Of a stretch of DNA of 64,000 bases, positions 31,835 to 40,099 are shown in pieces; the first letter of the stretch is position 1; every line of letters begins with the position of its first letter. The notes under the pieces are model-generated. The model saw only the letters and a list, made by a program, of their open reading frames with translations, made no database searches and was not told where the DNA came from. The stretch lies in contig CP053031.1 in the NCBI GenBank assembly GCA_021496505.1, positions 1,178,001-1,242,000 of the forward strand, written 5' to 3'. This DNA is from Thermoleophilia bacterium SCSIO 60948 (lineage in GTDB: Bacteria > Actinomycetota > Thermoleophilia > Solirubrobacterales > 70-9). Position numbers and translations under genes: made by a program.

Positions 31835-32045
31835 AGGGACGGTGGTCAAGGGAAGTCCGGTGAGAAGCCGGCGCGGTCCCGCCACTGTGTCCGGGTAGGA
31901 GCCGAGAGCACCCGGCGAGTCGCCTGAAGAGGCGGTCCGCTGAAGCCACTGGAAGCGCTGCGCGCGACCGGGAAGGCGCTCTTCCTTCGACGCTTCGTCG
32001 AAGCTGGCTCAGGTCCCGGCAAGCCAGGAGACCTGTCCGCCGCCC
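31835..32045 (+). ncRNA. Cobalamin riboswitch
   Basis: Conserved blocks in order: GGGAAGTCCGGTGAGAAGCC, CGCGGTCCCGCCACTGT, GAAGCCACTGG and the B12 box AAGCCAGGAGACCTGTCCG (32021-32039). A side hairpin TTCGACG/CGTCGAA lies at about 31986-32002. The downstream gene's SD (GAGGAAGG, 32062-32069) can pair with the preceding TCCCT, which suggests translational control: B12 bound means SD hidden. It controls the ECF/DUF4430 operon that follows, so the operon's substrate is very probably a corrinoid. Promoter not clear; TAGGCT at 31816-31821 is a -10 candidate. Confidence 0.92.
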
Positions 32046-32079
32046 GAAGCTTCGATCCCTCGAGGAAGGGTGGCTCCAG

Positions 32080-33087
32080 TTGATCTCTCACCGTTTCGGG
32101 ACGCCTGCAAGGCGTCGCCTTCTGGCCGTATTCGCACTCCTGACCGCGTCGCTCGCGGTCCTCGTCCCGTCCGCGCACGCCGCGGACCCGACCGCCGAGC
32201 TCCGGGTGGTCGGCGACGAGGGGACGATCGAGACCGGCACCTGGTACGTCCTGCCGAAGGGCAGGATCTCCGCGCCCCTCGCCGCCAACGCCGGCAACTG
32301 CACGCCGCGCCCCAAGCCGAAGCGCGAGTCCTACCCGCAGCGCTCGGCCCTTGGAGTGGCGCTGAACGGCGCCGCTCTCGACCCCGACCTGGGCGCAACG
32401 CGAATCCAGTCCTATGACTTCGGACCGCTGATCTGTCGCTACGCCGGGATCATCGGCGAGGAGTTCAACCCGGACACGGGTGAGTACTCGGGCTGGAACT
32501 TCTACGTCGACTTCGTGGGCGGGAGCTCGAGCGCGGACCTCGCCAAGGTCCGTGGCGGGGACCGTGTCCTCTGGGCGCTCGGCGACGAGACGCTGCCCAA
32601 TCCGCTCCGCCTTCGCGGCATCGAGCCGTCGAGCGACGGGACCGTCACCGCGACCGTCGAGGAGATCGGCTTCGACGGCTCCCCGAGTCCGGTGACCGGC
32701 GCGACGATCGAGGGGGCGAGCTCCCAGACCGACAACGGGGACGGCACCTACGACCTCGAGCTGCCGGACGGCCGCACCGACCTCACGGCGACGAACGGCT
32801 CCGACATCGAGTCGAACGTCGTCGAGGCCTGTTCGGAGGCCGGCGGCGCCGACTGCCCGGACGCCTTCGGGCGCACGATCGTCGGCACCTCTGGCGCGGA
32901 CGACATCCGCGCCACCGCCGGCGACGACGTGGTCCGCTCGGGCGGCGGTAACGACACGGTCAACGCCGCGGCGGGCGGTGCGGACCGCGTCAACTGCGGG
33001 GCCGGGCGCAAGGACGTCGTGATCGCCGAGCGCGGTGACGCGGCTCGGACATCGAACTGCGAGAAGGTCCGTCGCGCCCGGCGCTGA
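32080..33087 (+). CDS. Secreted DUF4430-like (transcobalamin beta-domain-like) protein with calcium-repeat tail
   Basis: A 335-residue protein with TTG start and signal peptide (RRRLLAVFALLTASLAVLVP, cut after SAHA, residue 34). The domain at about 75-165 ends GEYSGWNFYVDFVGGSSSAD, then GGDRVLWAL, the GWxxxVxG...GDxVxW pattern of DUF4430, the fold of the C-terminal beta-domain of transcobalamin and intrinsic factor. A central beta-sandwich follows. The tail has RTX-like turns (GTSGADDIRATAGDD, GGGNDTVNAA). First gene after the cobalamin riboswitch. A corrinoid-binding or capture role outside the cell is inferred. Confidence 0.8.
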   Translation: MISHRFGTPARRRLLAVFALLTASLAVLVPSAHAADPTAELRVVGDEGTIETGTWYVLPKGRISAPLAANAGNCTPRPKPKRESYPQRSALGVALNGAALDPDLGATRIQSYDFGPLICRYAGIIGEEFNPDTGEYSGWNFYVDFVGGSSSADLAKVRGGDRVLWALGDETLPNPLRLRGIEPSSDGTVTATVEEIGFDGSPSPVTGATIEGASSQTDNGDGTYDLELPDGRTDLTATNGSDIESNVVEACSEAGGADCPDAFGRTIVGTSGADDIRATAGDDVVRSGGGNDTVNAAAGGADRVNCGAGRKDVVIAERGDAARTSNCEKVRRARR

Positions 33088-34030
33088 CACGAGGCTCGCC
33101 GGTCGAATCGTGGCCGCGACCGCGACGCTCCTCGGATGCGTCGCGGTCGCCGGCTGCGGCCTCGGCCCCGGCGAGTCATCCGAGGGCGAGGCTGACCTCG
33201 TCGTGACGCGCGACTACGGCGCCGAGCGGATAGCGGAGACGACCGTGACCGATCCGACCGAGTCGGACACCGTCATGCGCGTGCTCGACTCGGCGGCCGA
33301 GATCACGACCCGCTATGGCGGTGGATTCGTGCAGTCGATCGGCGGCATCGAGGGCAGCGCCGAGGTCGAGGGCCGCACCCTCGACTGGTTCTTCTACGTC
33401 GACGGAATCGAATCGCCGGTCGGGGCGACCGACGTCCCGGTCGAGCCGGGCGACCGGGTCTGGTGGGACTACCGCGACTGGACGGACGCCCAACGCGTCC
33501 CGGCCGTCGTCGGCTCCTACCCGCGGCCGCTCGCGGGCGAGGGGGTGGAGGACCCGGTGGCGCTCGAGTGCTCGGACTCGGCGATCGCGGCCTGCCGCGA
33601 GACGGCGGGCCGGCTCGAGGACGCCGGGGCCGAGCTCGATCCGGTCGGGGTCGGCGAGGCCGACCCCGGCGCTGTCAGGGTCCTGGTCGGTCCCTGGGAT
33701 GAGATCGGGCGCGATCCGGTCGCCGCGTCGCTGGAGGGCGGGCCGGGGGAGAGCGGGGTCTTCGCGACCCCGTCCGATCGCGGCGGCGACGCCTCGATCG
33801 AGTTGCTCGACCAACGCGCCGAGGTTGCGGAGACGCCGGCGCAGGCCGGCCTGCTCGCGGCGACACGACGCGGCGAAGGTCCCTACACGTTGATCGTCAC
33901 GGGGACGGACGCCACCGCGACCGAGGACGCCGCGACGTTGCTCGACGAGACGACGCTGCGGGATCGCTACGCCGTCGCCGCGGTCGGCGGCGACGCCGTC
34001 CCGCTGCCGGTGGCGGGGGAGGGCGGATGA
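33035..34030 (+). CDS. DUF4430-domain lipoprotein (transcobalamin C-terminal-like)
   Basis: A 331-residue protein. The signal peptide carries a lipobox, VAVAGC with Cys 41, so it is anchored to the outer face of the membrane. The DUF4430 domain (about 65-150) has SDTVMRVLDSAAEI, GGIEGSAE, LDWFFYVDGIESPVG and PGDRVWWDYRDW, a close match to the family pattern. The remainder is an alpha/beta region of unknown type. Start GTG 33035 overlaps the previous gene by 53 bp; the alternative GTG 33110 would leave a signal peptide without positive charge. Stop overlaps the EcfT start (ATGA). Confidence 0.82.
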   Translation: MTRLGHRTARRSVAPGADTRLAGRIVAATATLLGCVAVAGCGLGPGESSEGEADLVVTRDYGAERIAETTVTDPTESDTVMRVLDSAAEITTRYGGGFVQSIGGIEGSAEVEGRTLDWFFYVDGIESPVGATDVPVEPGDRVWWDYRDWTDAQRVPAVVGSYPRPLAGEGVEDPVALECSDSAIAACRETAGRLEDAGAELDPVGVGEADPGAVRVLVGPWDEIGRDPVAASLEGGPGESGVFATPSDRGGDASIELLDQRAEVAETPAQAGLLAATRRGEGPYTLIVTGTDATATEDAATLLDETTLRDRYAVAAVGGDAVPLPVAGEGG

Positions 34031-34968
34031 TCCCGGCACTCGCCTACGCCCCGCGGCCGACTCCGCTCGGGCGCTCGAGCGCACTCGCGGCGAGCGTCCA
34101 TCTCGGGGCCTTCGCGGTGCTGGCCTTCGCGTTCTCCTCGCCGATCGTGCTCTGCGCCCTGCTCCTCGCCGTCGTGGTCGCCGGGGTCGCGGCGGGGGCG
34201 CGGCGCCAGGTCGCCGTCGCGCTGCGCGCGTCGCTCGTCCTCGGGCTGCTGCTTGTCGCCGTCAACGTCCTCGTCGCCGGTCGCGGCGAGACGATCCTCG
34301 TCCGCGGCTGGGAGCTTCCGCTCCTCGGCCAGACCGACGTCACCCTCGAGGCGCTCGTCGCCGGCCTCGTGACCGCCATGCGGCTTGCCGTCGTGATCGT
34401 CGCCTTCGCCGTCCACTCCGCAGTCGTCGACCCGGACCGACTGCTGCGCGGACTGCGACCGCTCGCCCGGCGCTCGGCGATGACGGCGACGCTGATAGCG
34501 CGCATGGTTCCGCTCGCCGCGGCCGACCACGCGCGCCTGCGCGAGGCCGCGGCGCTCCGCGGCCCCGCGGCCGCACCCGCCGGGCGGACCCGGATCCTGC
34601 GCCGACTCGTCGCGGGGGCGCTCGACCGCGCCGTCGACACCGCCGCGACGCTCGAGCTACGCGGGTACTCGCGCGGCGCCCCCCGCGCCGCCGGGCCGCG
34701 CCGCCGCGGTCCCGACGACCGCCTCTTCGCCGCCTCCGGGGTCGCGGCGCTCGCGCTCGGGGTGGCCGCGCTCGTCTCTGGAGCGGGTGGGTTTGACGCC
34801 TACCCGGCGCTCGAGATCGCCACGTCCCCCGGGACGCTCGCCGTCGCGACCGTGCTTCCCGCGCTCGCCGTCGCCCCCGTCGCCGGCTCGAAGCTGCGGA
34901 GCCGGCGAGTCGCGTCGCCGAGGGCGTCCGCCGCTCCTTCCACCCTCGCCGGAGGCGCGGATGCCTGA
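34027..34968 (+). CDS. ecfT: ECF transporter transmembrane (T) component
   Basis: A 313-residue membrane protein of the CbiQ/EcfT family: several hydrophobic helices at the N-terminus, then the coupling helices with two Ala/x-Arg-Gly signatures, REAAALRGPA and TLELRGYSRGA, which contact the ATPase grooves, and further C-terminal helices. It is coupled to the lipoprotein gene by ATGA and to the ATPase gene by an 8-bp overlap. Together with EcfA and the S-component it would make the energy-coupling module of a B12 importer. Confidence 0.88.
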   Translation: MIPALAYAPRPTPLGRSSALAASVHLGAFAVLAFAFSSPIVLCALLLAVVVAGVAAGARRQVAVALRASLVLGLLLVAVNVLVAGRGETILVRGWELPLLGQTDVTLEALVAGLVTAMRLAVVIVAFAVHSAVVDPDRLLRGLRPLARRSAMTATLIARMVPLAAADHARLREAAALRGPAAAPAGRTRILRRLVAGALDRAVDTAATLELRGYSRGAPRAAGPRRRGPDDRLFAASGVAALALGVAALVSGAGGFDAYPALEIATSPGTLAVATVLPALAVAPVAGSKLRSRRVASPRASAAPSTLAGGADA

Positions 34969-36664
34969 GCCGCTCGTCGACCTGCGCGGCTTCTCCTACC
35001 GCTATCCGGGCGCGCGAGCCGAGGCGCTGGATCGGATCGACCTCGAGGTTTCCGAGGGCGAGTTCTGCGTCCTCGCGGGTCGCTCCGCCGGCGGCAAGTC
35101 GACGCTGCTCCGCGCGCTCAGCGGCCTCGTTCCGCACTTCCACGGGGGCGACGTCGCCGGCGAGGCGCGGATCTGCGGCCTCGACCTCCGTGAGGCGGGT
35201 CCGGCCGAGCTCGGCGCCCGGGTCGGCTTCGTCGCTCAGGAGCCGGAGGCTCAGGTCATCTCGGCGACGCCGCGGGCGGAGATCGAGCTCCCGCTGGAGA
35301 CCTCCGGTCAGGGTCCCGCCGCCCGCGCGCGTGCCGTTGAGGAGGTCGCGCTCGCGCTCGGGATCGAGGGTCTGCTCGCGCGCCCGACCGCGTCGCTGAG
35401 CGGCGGCGAGCTCCAGCGCGTCGCGCTTGCGGCGGCGCTTGCCGCGCGCCCGGCACTCGTGCTTCTCGACGAGCCGACCTCGCAGCTCGATCCGGTCGCC
35501 GGCGATGAGCTGATCGGGGTTCTGCGGCGTCTGAACGAGGAGTGGGGCACCACCGTCGTCCTCGCCGAGCACAGGCTCGAGCGCTGCCTGGCGAGCGCCG
35601 ACCGGGTGATCGCGATCGACTCGGGGCGGATCGGCTTCGACGGCTCTCCGGGCGGCTTCGGCGACTGGTCCGTGGACGCGGACCCCGCGCTGGCCACGCC
35701 CGTCGCCAGGACGTTCGCACTGGCCGGGGTCCGCCCGGTGCCGATCGCCGTCAAGCAGGCGCGCAGAGAGCTCCGCTCGCGATCGCTGAGCTTCGAGGCG
35801 GCAACGGAGCGGGGCGCACAGCCGGACCGGCGGCGCTGGCGGCTGCCCGGCCGGGGGCCACGCGCGGCTACGGCGGCGCTCGACGTTCGCGACCTCTGGG
35901 TCTCGCTCGACGACGGCGGCGGGCCCATCGACGTCCTGCGAGGCGTCTCGCTGCGGCTCGAGCCCGGGGAGCGCGTCGCGCTGATGGGCCGAAACGGTGC
36001 CGGGAAGTCGACCTTCCTGCGCACGCTCGCCGGCGTGCAGCCTGCGCTGCGAGGCCGGACGTCCACGCCGGCGGGTTGCGCGTTCGTTCCCCAGCGCCCC
36101 GGTGACCTGCTGCTCGCTGAGCGGGTCGGCGACGATCTTCCCGGCGCCGCCGGCCTGGAGGCGCTGCGCAGGGTCGGTCTCGAGGACGCCGCCGACTCGG
36201 ATCCGCGCGATCTCTCCGGGGGTCAGCGACAGCGGCTGGCCCTCGCCATCGCGATGGCGGGCCGCGGCGAGCCCGGCACCGCGCCGGGGCTCATCTGTCT
36301 CGACGAGCCGACGCGCGGCATGGACCGCGCGCGGAAGTCCGAGCTCGGGGCCTGGCTCGACCGGCTGACCGCGGCCGGGTCCGCCATCCTCGTCGCGACG
36401 CACGACGTCGAGTTCGCGGCCGAGGCGGTAGACCGCGTCGTGATCCTCGGCGGCGGCGAGCTGCTGGCCGACGGGCCCGCGGACGAGGTCCTCGCGGGCG
36501 GCTGGTACTTCTCGACCGAGGTTGCTCGCGCCCTCGGCGCCCCCGGGGCGACGACTGTCGCGGCCGGAGCCGCCGCCCTCGCGGCGCTGCTCGGACCCGT
36601 CGCCGGGAACGTGACCGACGCACGTCGCGCCGAGCTGGCGCGACGTGGGGAGGAGCCGGCTTGA
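34961..36664 (+). CDS. ecfA: ECF transporter ATPase, two ABC domains fused in one chain
   Basis: A 567-residue protein with two ABC cassettes, the counterpart of EcfA1 and EcfA2 as a fusion. Domain 1: Walker A GRSAGGKSTLL, signature LSGGELQRV, Walker B LVLLDEPTSQLD. Domain 2: GRNGAGKSTFL, LSGGQRQRL, LICLDEPTRGMD. Each has a switch His (AEHRLERCL; ATHDVEFAA). A basic linker lies at about 255-300. Start ATG 34961 has GGAGGCG just upstream. It energises the transporter in the cytosol. Confidence 0.9.
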   Translation: MPEPLVDLRGFSYRYPGARAEALDRIDLEVSEGEFCVLAGRSAGGKSTLLRALSGLVPHFHGGDVAGEARICGLDLREAGPAELGARVGFVAQEPEAQVISATPRAEIELPLETSGQGPAARARAVEEVALALGIEGLLARPTASLSGGELQRVALAAALAARPALVLLDEPTSQLDPVAGDELIGVLRRLNEEWGTTVVLAEHRLERCLASADRVIAIDSGRIGFDGSPGGFGDWSVDADPALATPVARTFALAGVRPVPIAVKQARRELRSRSLSFEAATERGAQPDRRRWRLPGRGPRAATAALDVRDLWVSLDDGGGPIDVLRGVSLRLEPGERVALMGRNGAGKSTFLRTLAGVQPALRGRTSTPAGCAFVPQRPGDLLLAERVGDDLPGAAGLEALRRVGLEDAADSDPRDLSGGQRQRLALAIAMAGRGEPGTAPGLICLDEPTRGMDRARKSELGAWLDRLTAAGSAILVATHDVEFAAEAVDRVVILGGGELLADGPADEVLAGGWYFSTEVARALGAPGATTVAAGAAALAALLGPVAGNVTDARRAELARRGEEPA

Positions 36665-38640
36665 ATCCGTGGCAGGCCGCGATCCTCGCGATCCTCGCGG
36701 CGGTCCTCGCCGCCGGCTTCGTCTGGTACGAGCGCCGACGGCCCGGCGCGCGCCTGATCGCGCTCGTCGCCGCGCTCGCGGCGCTCGCCGTCGCGGGACG
36801 TCTCGTGCTGACGCCGGTCCCGAACGTCGTCGCGACGACCGACATCGCGCTGATCACGGGCTTCGCGCTCGGCGCCGGCCCCGGCTTCGCCGTCGGCGCA
36901 CTCGCTGCTCCGATCTCGAACATGTGGCTCGGGCAGGGTCCCTGGACGCCGTGGCAGATGGCCGGCTGGGGTCTCGCCGGGCTGCTCGGCGCGTTGCTCG
37001 CCTACGTCACCCGACGCCGCGTGAGCCGCTTCGGCATCGCGCTTGCCTGCGGCGCGATGGGCTTCGTCTACGGGGCGCTCCTCGACCTCTCGGTCATGGT
37101 CACCGCAGGTGGCGAGCAATCGCTCGAGCGCTACCTCGCGATCTCCGCCCGAGGGATTCCGTTCAACGTCGCCCACGCCGTCGGCAACTTCGCGATCGCG
37201 CTCGCCGCCGGTCCGGCTCTCGTCCGGATGATCTCGCGCTACCGCGACCGACTCGAGTTCACCTGGCACCCGGGCGTCGCGCTGCCGCGGGTCGCGCCCG
37301 TCGCGCTCCTGGCGCTGCTCGCCGCGGGTTCGATCGCCGCGCTCGTGCCGGCACGTGCCGAAGCGGGCGTCGACGACGCGCGCCGCTACCTCGAGCGCGT
37401 GCAGAACTCCGACGGCGGCTTCGCCGCGACGCCCGGCCAGTCGTCGAGCCCGACGATGACCTCGTGGGCCGCGCTCGGGCTCGCCGCCTCGGGCCGCAAC
37501 CCGCGCGATGCCAAGACGAATGGGAACTCGCCGATCGACTACCTCAAGGCGAACGCGAAGCGGTTGCGCAGTGCCGGCGACTTCCAGCGCACGATCCTCG
37601 TCGTCGAGGCGGCGGGGCTCGACTCCGAGCGCTTCGGCGGCGTGGCGCTCGTCGACAAGCTCGTTCGCAAGCAGAGCTCGAACGGCTCCTGGGACGGGCA
37701 GGTCAACGTGACCGCCTACGGGATCCTCGCCCTACGAGCGGCAGGGGGCAACTCCGGGGCGATCTCGAAGGCCGGCGGCTGGCTGCGCTCGGCACAGAAC
37801 TCGGACTCGGGCTGGGGCATCGGCGCTGCGTCGAGCAGCGACCCCGATTCGACGGGGGCGGCGATGCAGGGGCTCGCGGTCGCCGGGGGCGGAGCGTCGG
37901 GCGGCGTCTCCTACCTGCGCTCCGCTCAGCGGCGCGAAGGCGGCTGGGGCCTCAACGAGACCGGGATCACGAACTCGCAGTCGACCGCGTGGGCGGTCCA
38001 GGGTCTCGTCGCCGCTCGGGTCGAGCCGAACTCCGTGACGACGCGCGGGCGCTCGGGCATGGACTATCTCGGTGCCCGCCAGGCGAGCGACGGCCACTAC
38101 CGCTACTCGAAGAGCTCCGACCAGACACCGATCTGGGTCACGGGCCAGACGCTCGTCGCGACTTCTCGTCAGGCGCTCCCGGTCGGGACGGTGCCGCGCG
38201 GGTCGAACCCGACCCCGGACCCCGACATCGGCAGCACGGCCGAGGACGAGCGCCGTCAGGCCGAGGCCGAGCGCGAGGCGTCGAGCCCGGGCGAGCCCGT
38301 GCCGGGCGCCGGCACGGGCGAAGCCGGTCCGTCGGGTTCAGGTCCCGCGGGTGCAGCGGTCTCCGAGGGTCTCGGCGACGGGCGCGGGAAGGCGAGCGGT
38401 GGCGGGGGTCGATCCGAGACGGAGCGTGGTGCCCGCGACGAGTCCGGCGAGGACGTCGCGCCGGGCGAGGAGAACGAGCTCGCGGTGTCTGAGATCGCGC
38501 TCGGTCAGAGCTCCGAGGACGGCGCGGCGGCAGGTGGCGATCCGCCGACCGGCCTGATGCTCGGTGGTCTCGGCGCGCTCACGGTCGTGCTCTGCGTGGG
38601 CCTGTGGTGGGTCAGGCGCCGGCTCGGGCCCGAGCCGTAG
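36661..38640 (+). CDS. ECF S-component fused to an extracytoplasmic alpha/alpha-toroid domain
   Basis: A 659-residue protein starting at TTG (TTGA overlap). Residues 1-230 are an S-component-like membrane domain; ALGAGPGFAVGALAAPISNM and GPWTPWQMAGWGLAGLLG resemble QueT/CbrT-type vitamin S-components. Residues about 237-510 hold repeated units such as ARRYLERVQNSDGGFAAT, VRKQSSNGSWDGQVN, LRSAQNSDSGWGIG and LRSAQRREGGWGLNE, the QxxDGGW pattern of prenyltransferase/squalene-cyclase alpha/alpha toroids. A Gly/Glu-rich linker and a C-terminal membrane helix with RRR follow. Transcobalamin and intrinsic factor bind B12 with the same toroid type. Ends the riboswitch operon. Confidence 0.85.
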   Translation: MNPWQAAILAILAAVLAAGFVWYERRRPGARLIALVAALAALAVAGRLVLTPVPNVVATTDIALITGFALGAGPGFAVGALAAPISNMWLGQGPWTPWQMAGWGLAGLLGALLAYVTRRRVSRFGIALACGAMGFVYGALLDLSVMVTAGGEQSLERYLAISARGIPFNVAHAVGNFAIALAAGPALVRMISRYRDRLEFTWHPGVALPRVAPVALLALLAAGSIAALVPARAEAGVDDARRYLERVQNSDGGFAATPGQSSSPTMTSWAALGLAASGRNPRDAKTNGNSPIDYLKANAKRLRSAGDFQRTILVVEAAGLDSERFGGVALVDKLVRKQSSNGSWDGQVNVTAYGILALRAAGGNSGAISKAGGWLRSAQNSDSGWGIGAASSSDPDSTGAAMQGLAVAGGGASGGVSYLRSAQRREGGWGLNETGITNSQSTAWAVQGLVAARVEPNSVTTRGRSGMDYLGARQASDGHYRYSKSSDQTPIWVTGQTLVATSRQALPVGTVPRGSNPTPDPDIGSTAEDERRQAEAEREASSPGEPVPGAGTGEAGPSGSGPAGAAVSEGLGDGRGKASGGGGRSETERGARDESGEDVAPGEENELAVSEIALGQSSEDGAAAGGDPPTGLMLGGLGALTVVLCVGLWWVRRRLGPEP

Positions 38641-38680
38641 GCCTCGACGCCGGCGCGGCGCTCGATAGCCTGCCCGGCCG

Positions 38681-40075
38681 ATGCCTGGCGCCCCCAAGAC
38701 ACAGCTGCACCTCGCCGACCTCCACCGGCTCGCCGCCGAATACGAGGTCCCGAAGTTCCGGATGATGAGTCGATCGCAGCTCGTCGCCGCAATCGAGGAG
38801 GCTGGGGGCGACGCGGCCGTCGCCCCTGAGGTCGCGCCGGTCGAGGGGTCGGACGCGGGCGGCGAGGAACAGGGGAAGGGCAAGGCGCGACGAGCGGCGG
38901 GGACCCGCAGGCGCCGCCGCCAGCGCGAGACGACGCCGGAGGAGGAGGGCGTCGAGGTCGAGGCCACGCTCGAGGGCGAGTCCGGGTCCGGCGCCGCCGA
39001 GACCGACGCGGCGGGGGCCCGCGAGGACGAGGCGACCGAGGAGATCTCGGGAACGCTCGAGGTCCTGCCGCAGCGCTACGGCTTCATCCGCGTCGGTGAC
39101 GATGGCGGGACCGACGACGCGGACGTCTACATCTCAGCCGCCCAGATCCGTCGCTGCGAGCTTCGCTCCGGCGACGAGGTCGCGGGGCCGGCGCGCCCTC
39201 CGCGCCGCGGTGAGCGCCATCGCGCGCTCGTCCACGTCGACCGCGTCAACGGCGAGGAGCCCGGCGCCTCAGAGCGCCCGAGCTTCGACTCGCTGCCCGC
39301 CGAGCTGCCGAACCGGCGCCTGCCGCTCGACGGCGAGCGCTCAGCCGTCCTGACCCGGACGATGGATGTCTTCGCCCCGCTGTGGCTCGGACAGCGCGTC
39401 CTGATCTCCGCGGCCGCGCGCTCGGGCCGCACGACGCTGCTGCGCGGTATCGCCCGCGCCGTCGCCGCCGCTGAGAACACCGAGCTCGTGGTCCTGCTGA
39501 TCGACGAGGCGCCCGAGGAGGCCTCGGCCTGGCGTGGCGCGATCGAGAGCGCCGAGTTCGCCGTCTCGCCCGCCGACGCATCACCGGCCGAGCACGTCCG
39601 CACTGCGAGCGTCGCGCTCGAGCGCGCGCGTCGCGCCGCCGAGTCGGGCACCGACGTCGTCCTGATCTGCGATTCGCTCTCGCGGCTCGCCGCCGCCGCG
39701 GGGGAATGGGCGCCGGTCAAGCGCCTGTTCGGATCCGGGCGCAACCTGGCCGGCGGCGGCTCGCTGACCGTGATCGCCACCGTCCTCGACGAGCTCGACG
39801 AGGAGAGCTCGGCCGAGCGCGCGGTCACCTCGACCGAGAGCTCGCTGGTCGTCCTCGACCCCGAGCTCGCCGCAGCCGGCGTCTACCCGGCGCTGCGGAT
39901 CGCCGAGTGCCGGATCTCCAACGAGGAGGAGCTCCGCTCACCCGAGGAGCTCGAGGCCGTCCGCAGGCTGCGCGCCGAGCTCACCTCGCAGGACCCCGCC
40001 GAGGCCGCGCGCATCATCCGCGAGCGGATCGAGGCAAGCGCGAACAACGCGGAGCTGCTCGCGAGCGTCGGCTGA
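38681..40075 (+). CDS. Degenerate Rho-factor paralogue
   Basis: A 464-residue protein with all Rho domains: Rho_N (LHLADLHRLAAEYEVPKF), an acidic/basic insert, the RNA-binding cold-shock fold (SGTLEVLPQRYGFIRV, DVYISAAQIRRCELRSGDEV) and the RecA-type ATPase. Key residues are lost: Walker A is ARSGRTTLL with Arg for the catalytic Lys, the Q-loop segment between CDSLSRLA and KRLFGSGRN is deleted, the R-loop FKGTGN is absent, and the arginine-finger position in the SGTRxEE motif reads RISNEEE. It should not be a working helicase. It may keep RNA binding or modulate true Rho. Starts 40 bp after the transporter operon. Confidence 0.82.
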   Translation: MPGAPKTQLHLADLHRLAAEYEVPKFRMMSRSQLVAAIEEAGGDAAVAPEVAPVEGSDAGGEEQGKGKARRAAGTRRRRRQRETTPEEEGVEVEATLEGESGSGAAETDAAGAREDEATEEISGTLEVLPQRYGFIRVGDDGGTDDADVYISAAQIRRCELRSGDEVAGPARPPRRGERHRALVHVDRVNGEEPGASERPSFDSLPAELPNRRLPLDGERSAVLTRTMDVFAPLWLGQRVLISAAARSGRTTLLRGIARAVAAAENTELVVLLIDEAPEEASAWRGAIESAEFAVSPADASPAEHVRTASVALERARRAAESGTDVVLICDSLSRLAAAAGEWAPVKRLFGSGRNLAGGGSLTVIATVLDELDEESSAERAVTSTESSLVVLDPELAAAGVYPALRIAECRISNEEELRSPEELEAVRRLRAELTSQDPAEAARIIRERIEASANNAELLASVG

Positions 40076-40099
40076 GGCCGTGCCCGCCGGTGCCTCGCG

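Noticed and set aside
38515-38640. LPXTG-type sortase anchor at the end of the S-component fusion
   Set aside because: The C-terminus has a hydrophobic helix and RRR but no LPXTG motif; it is treated as a membrane anchor.
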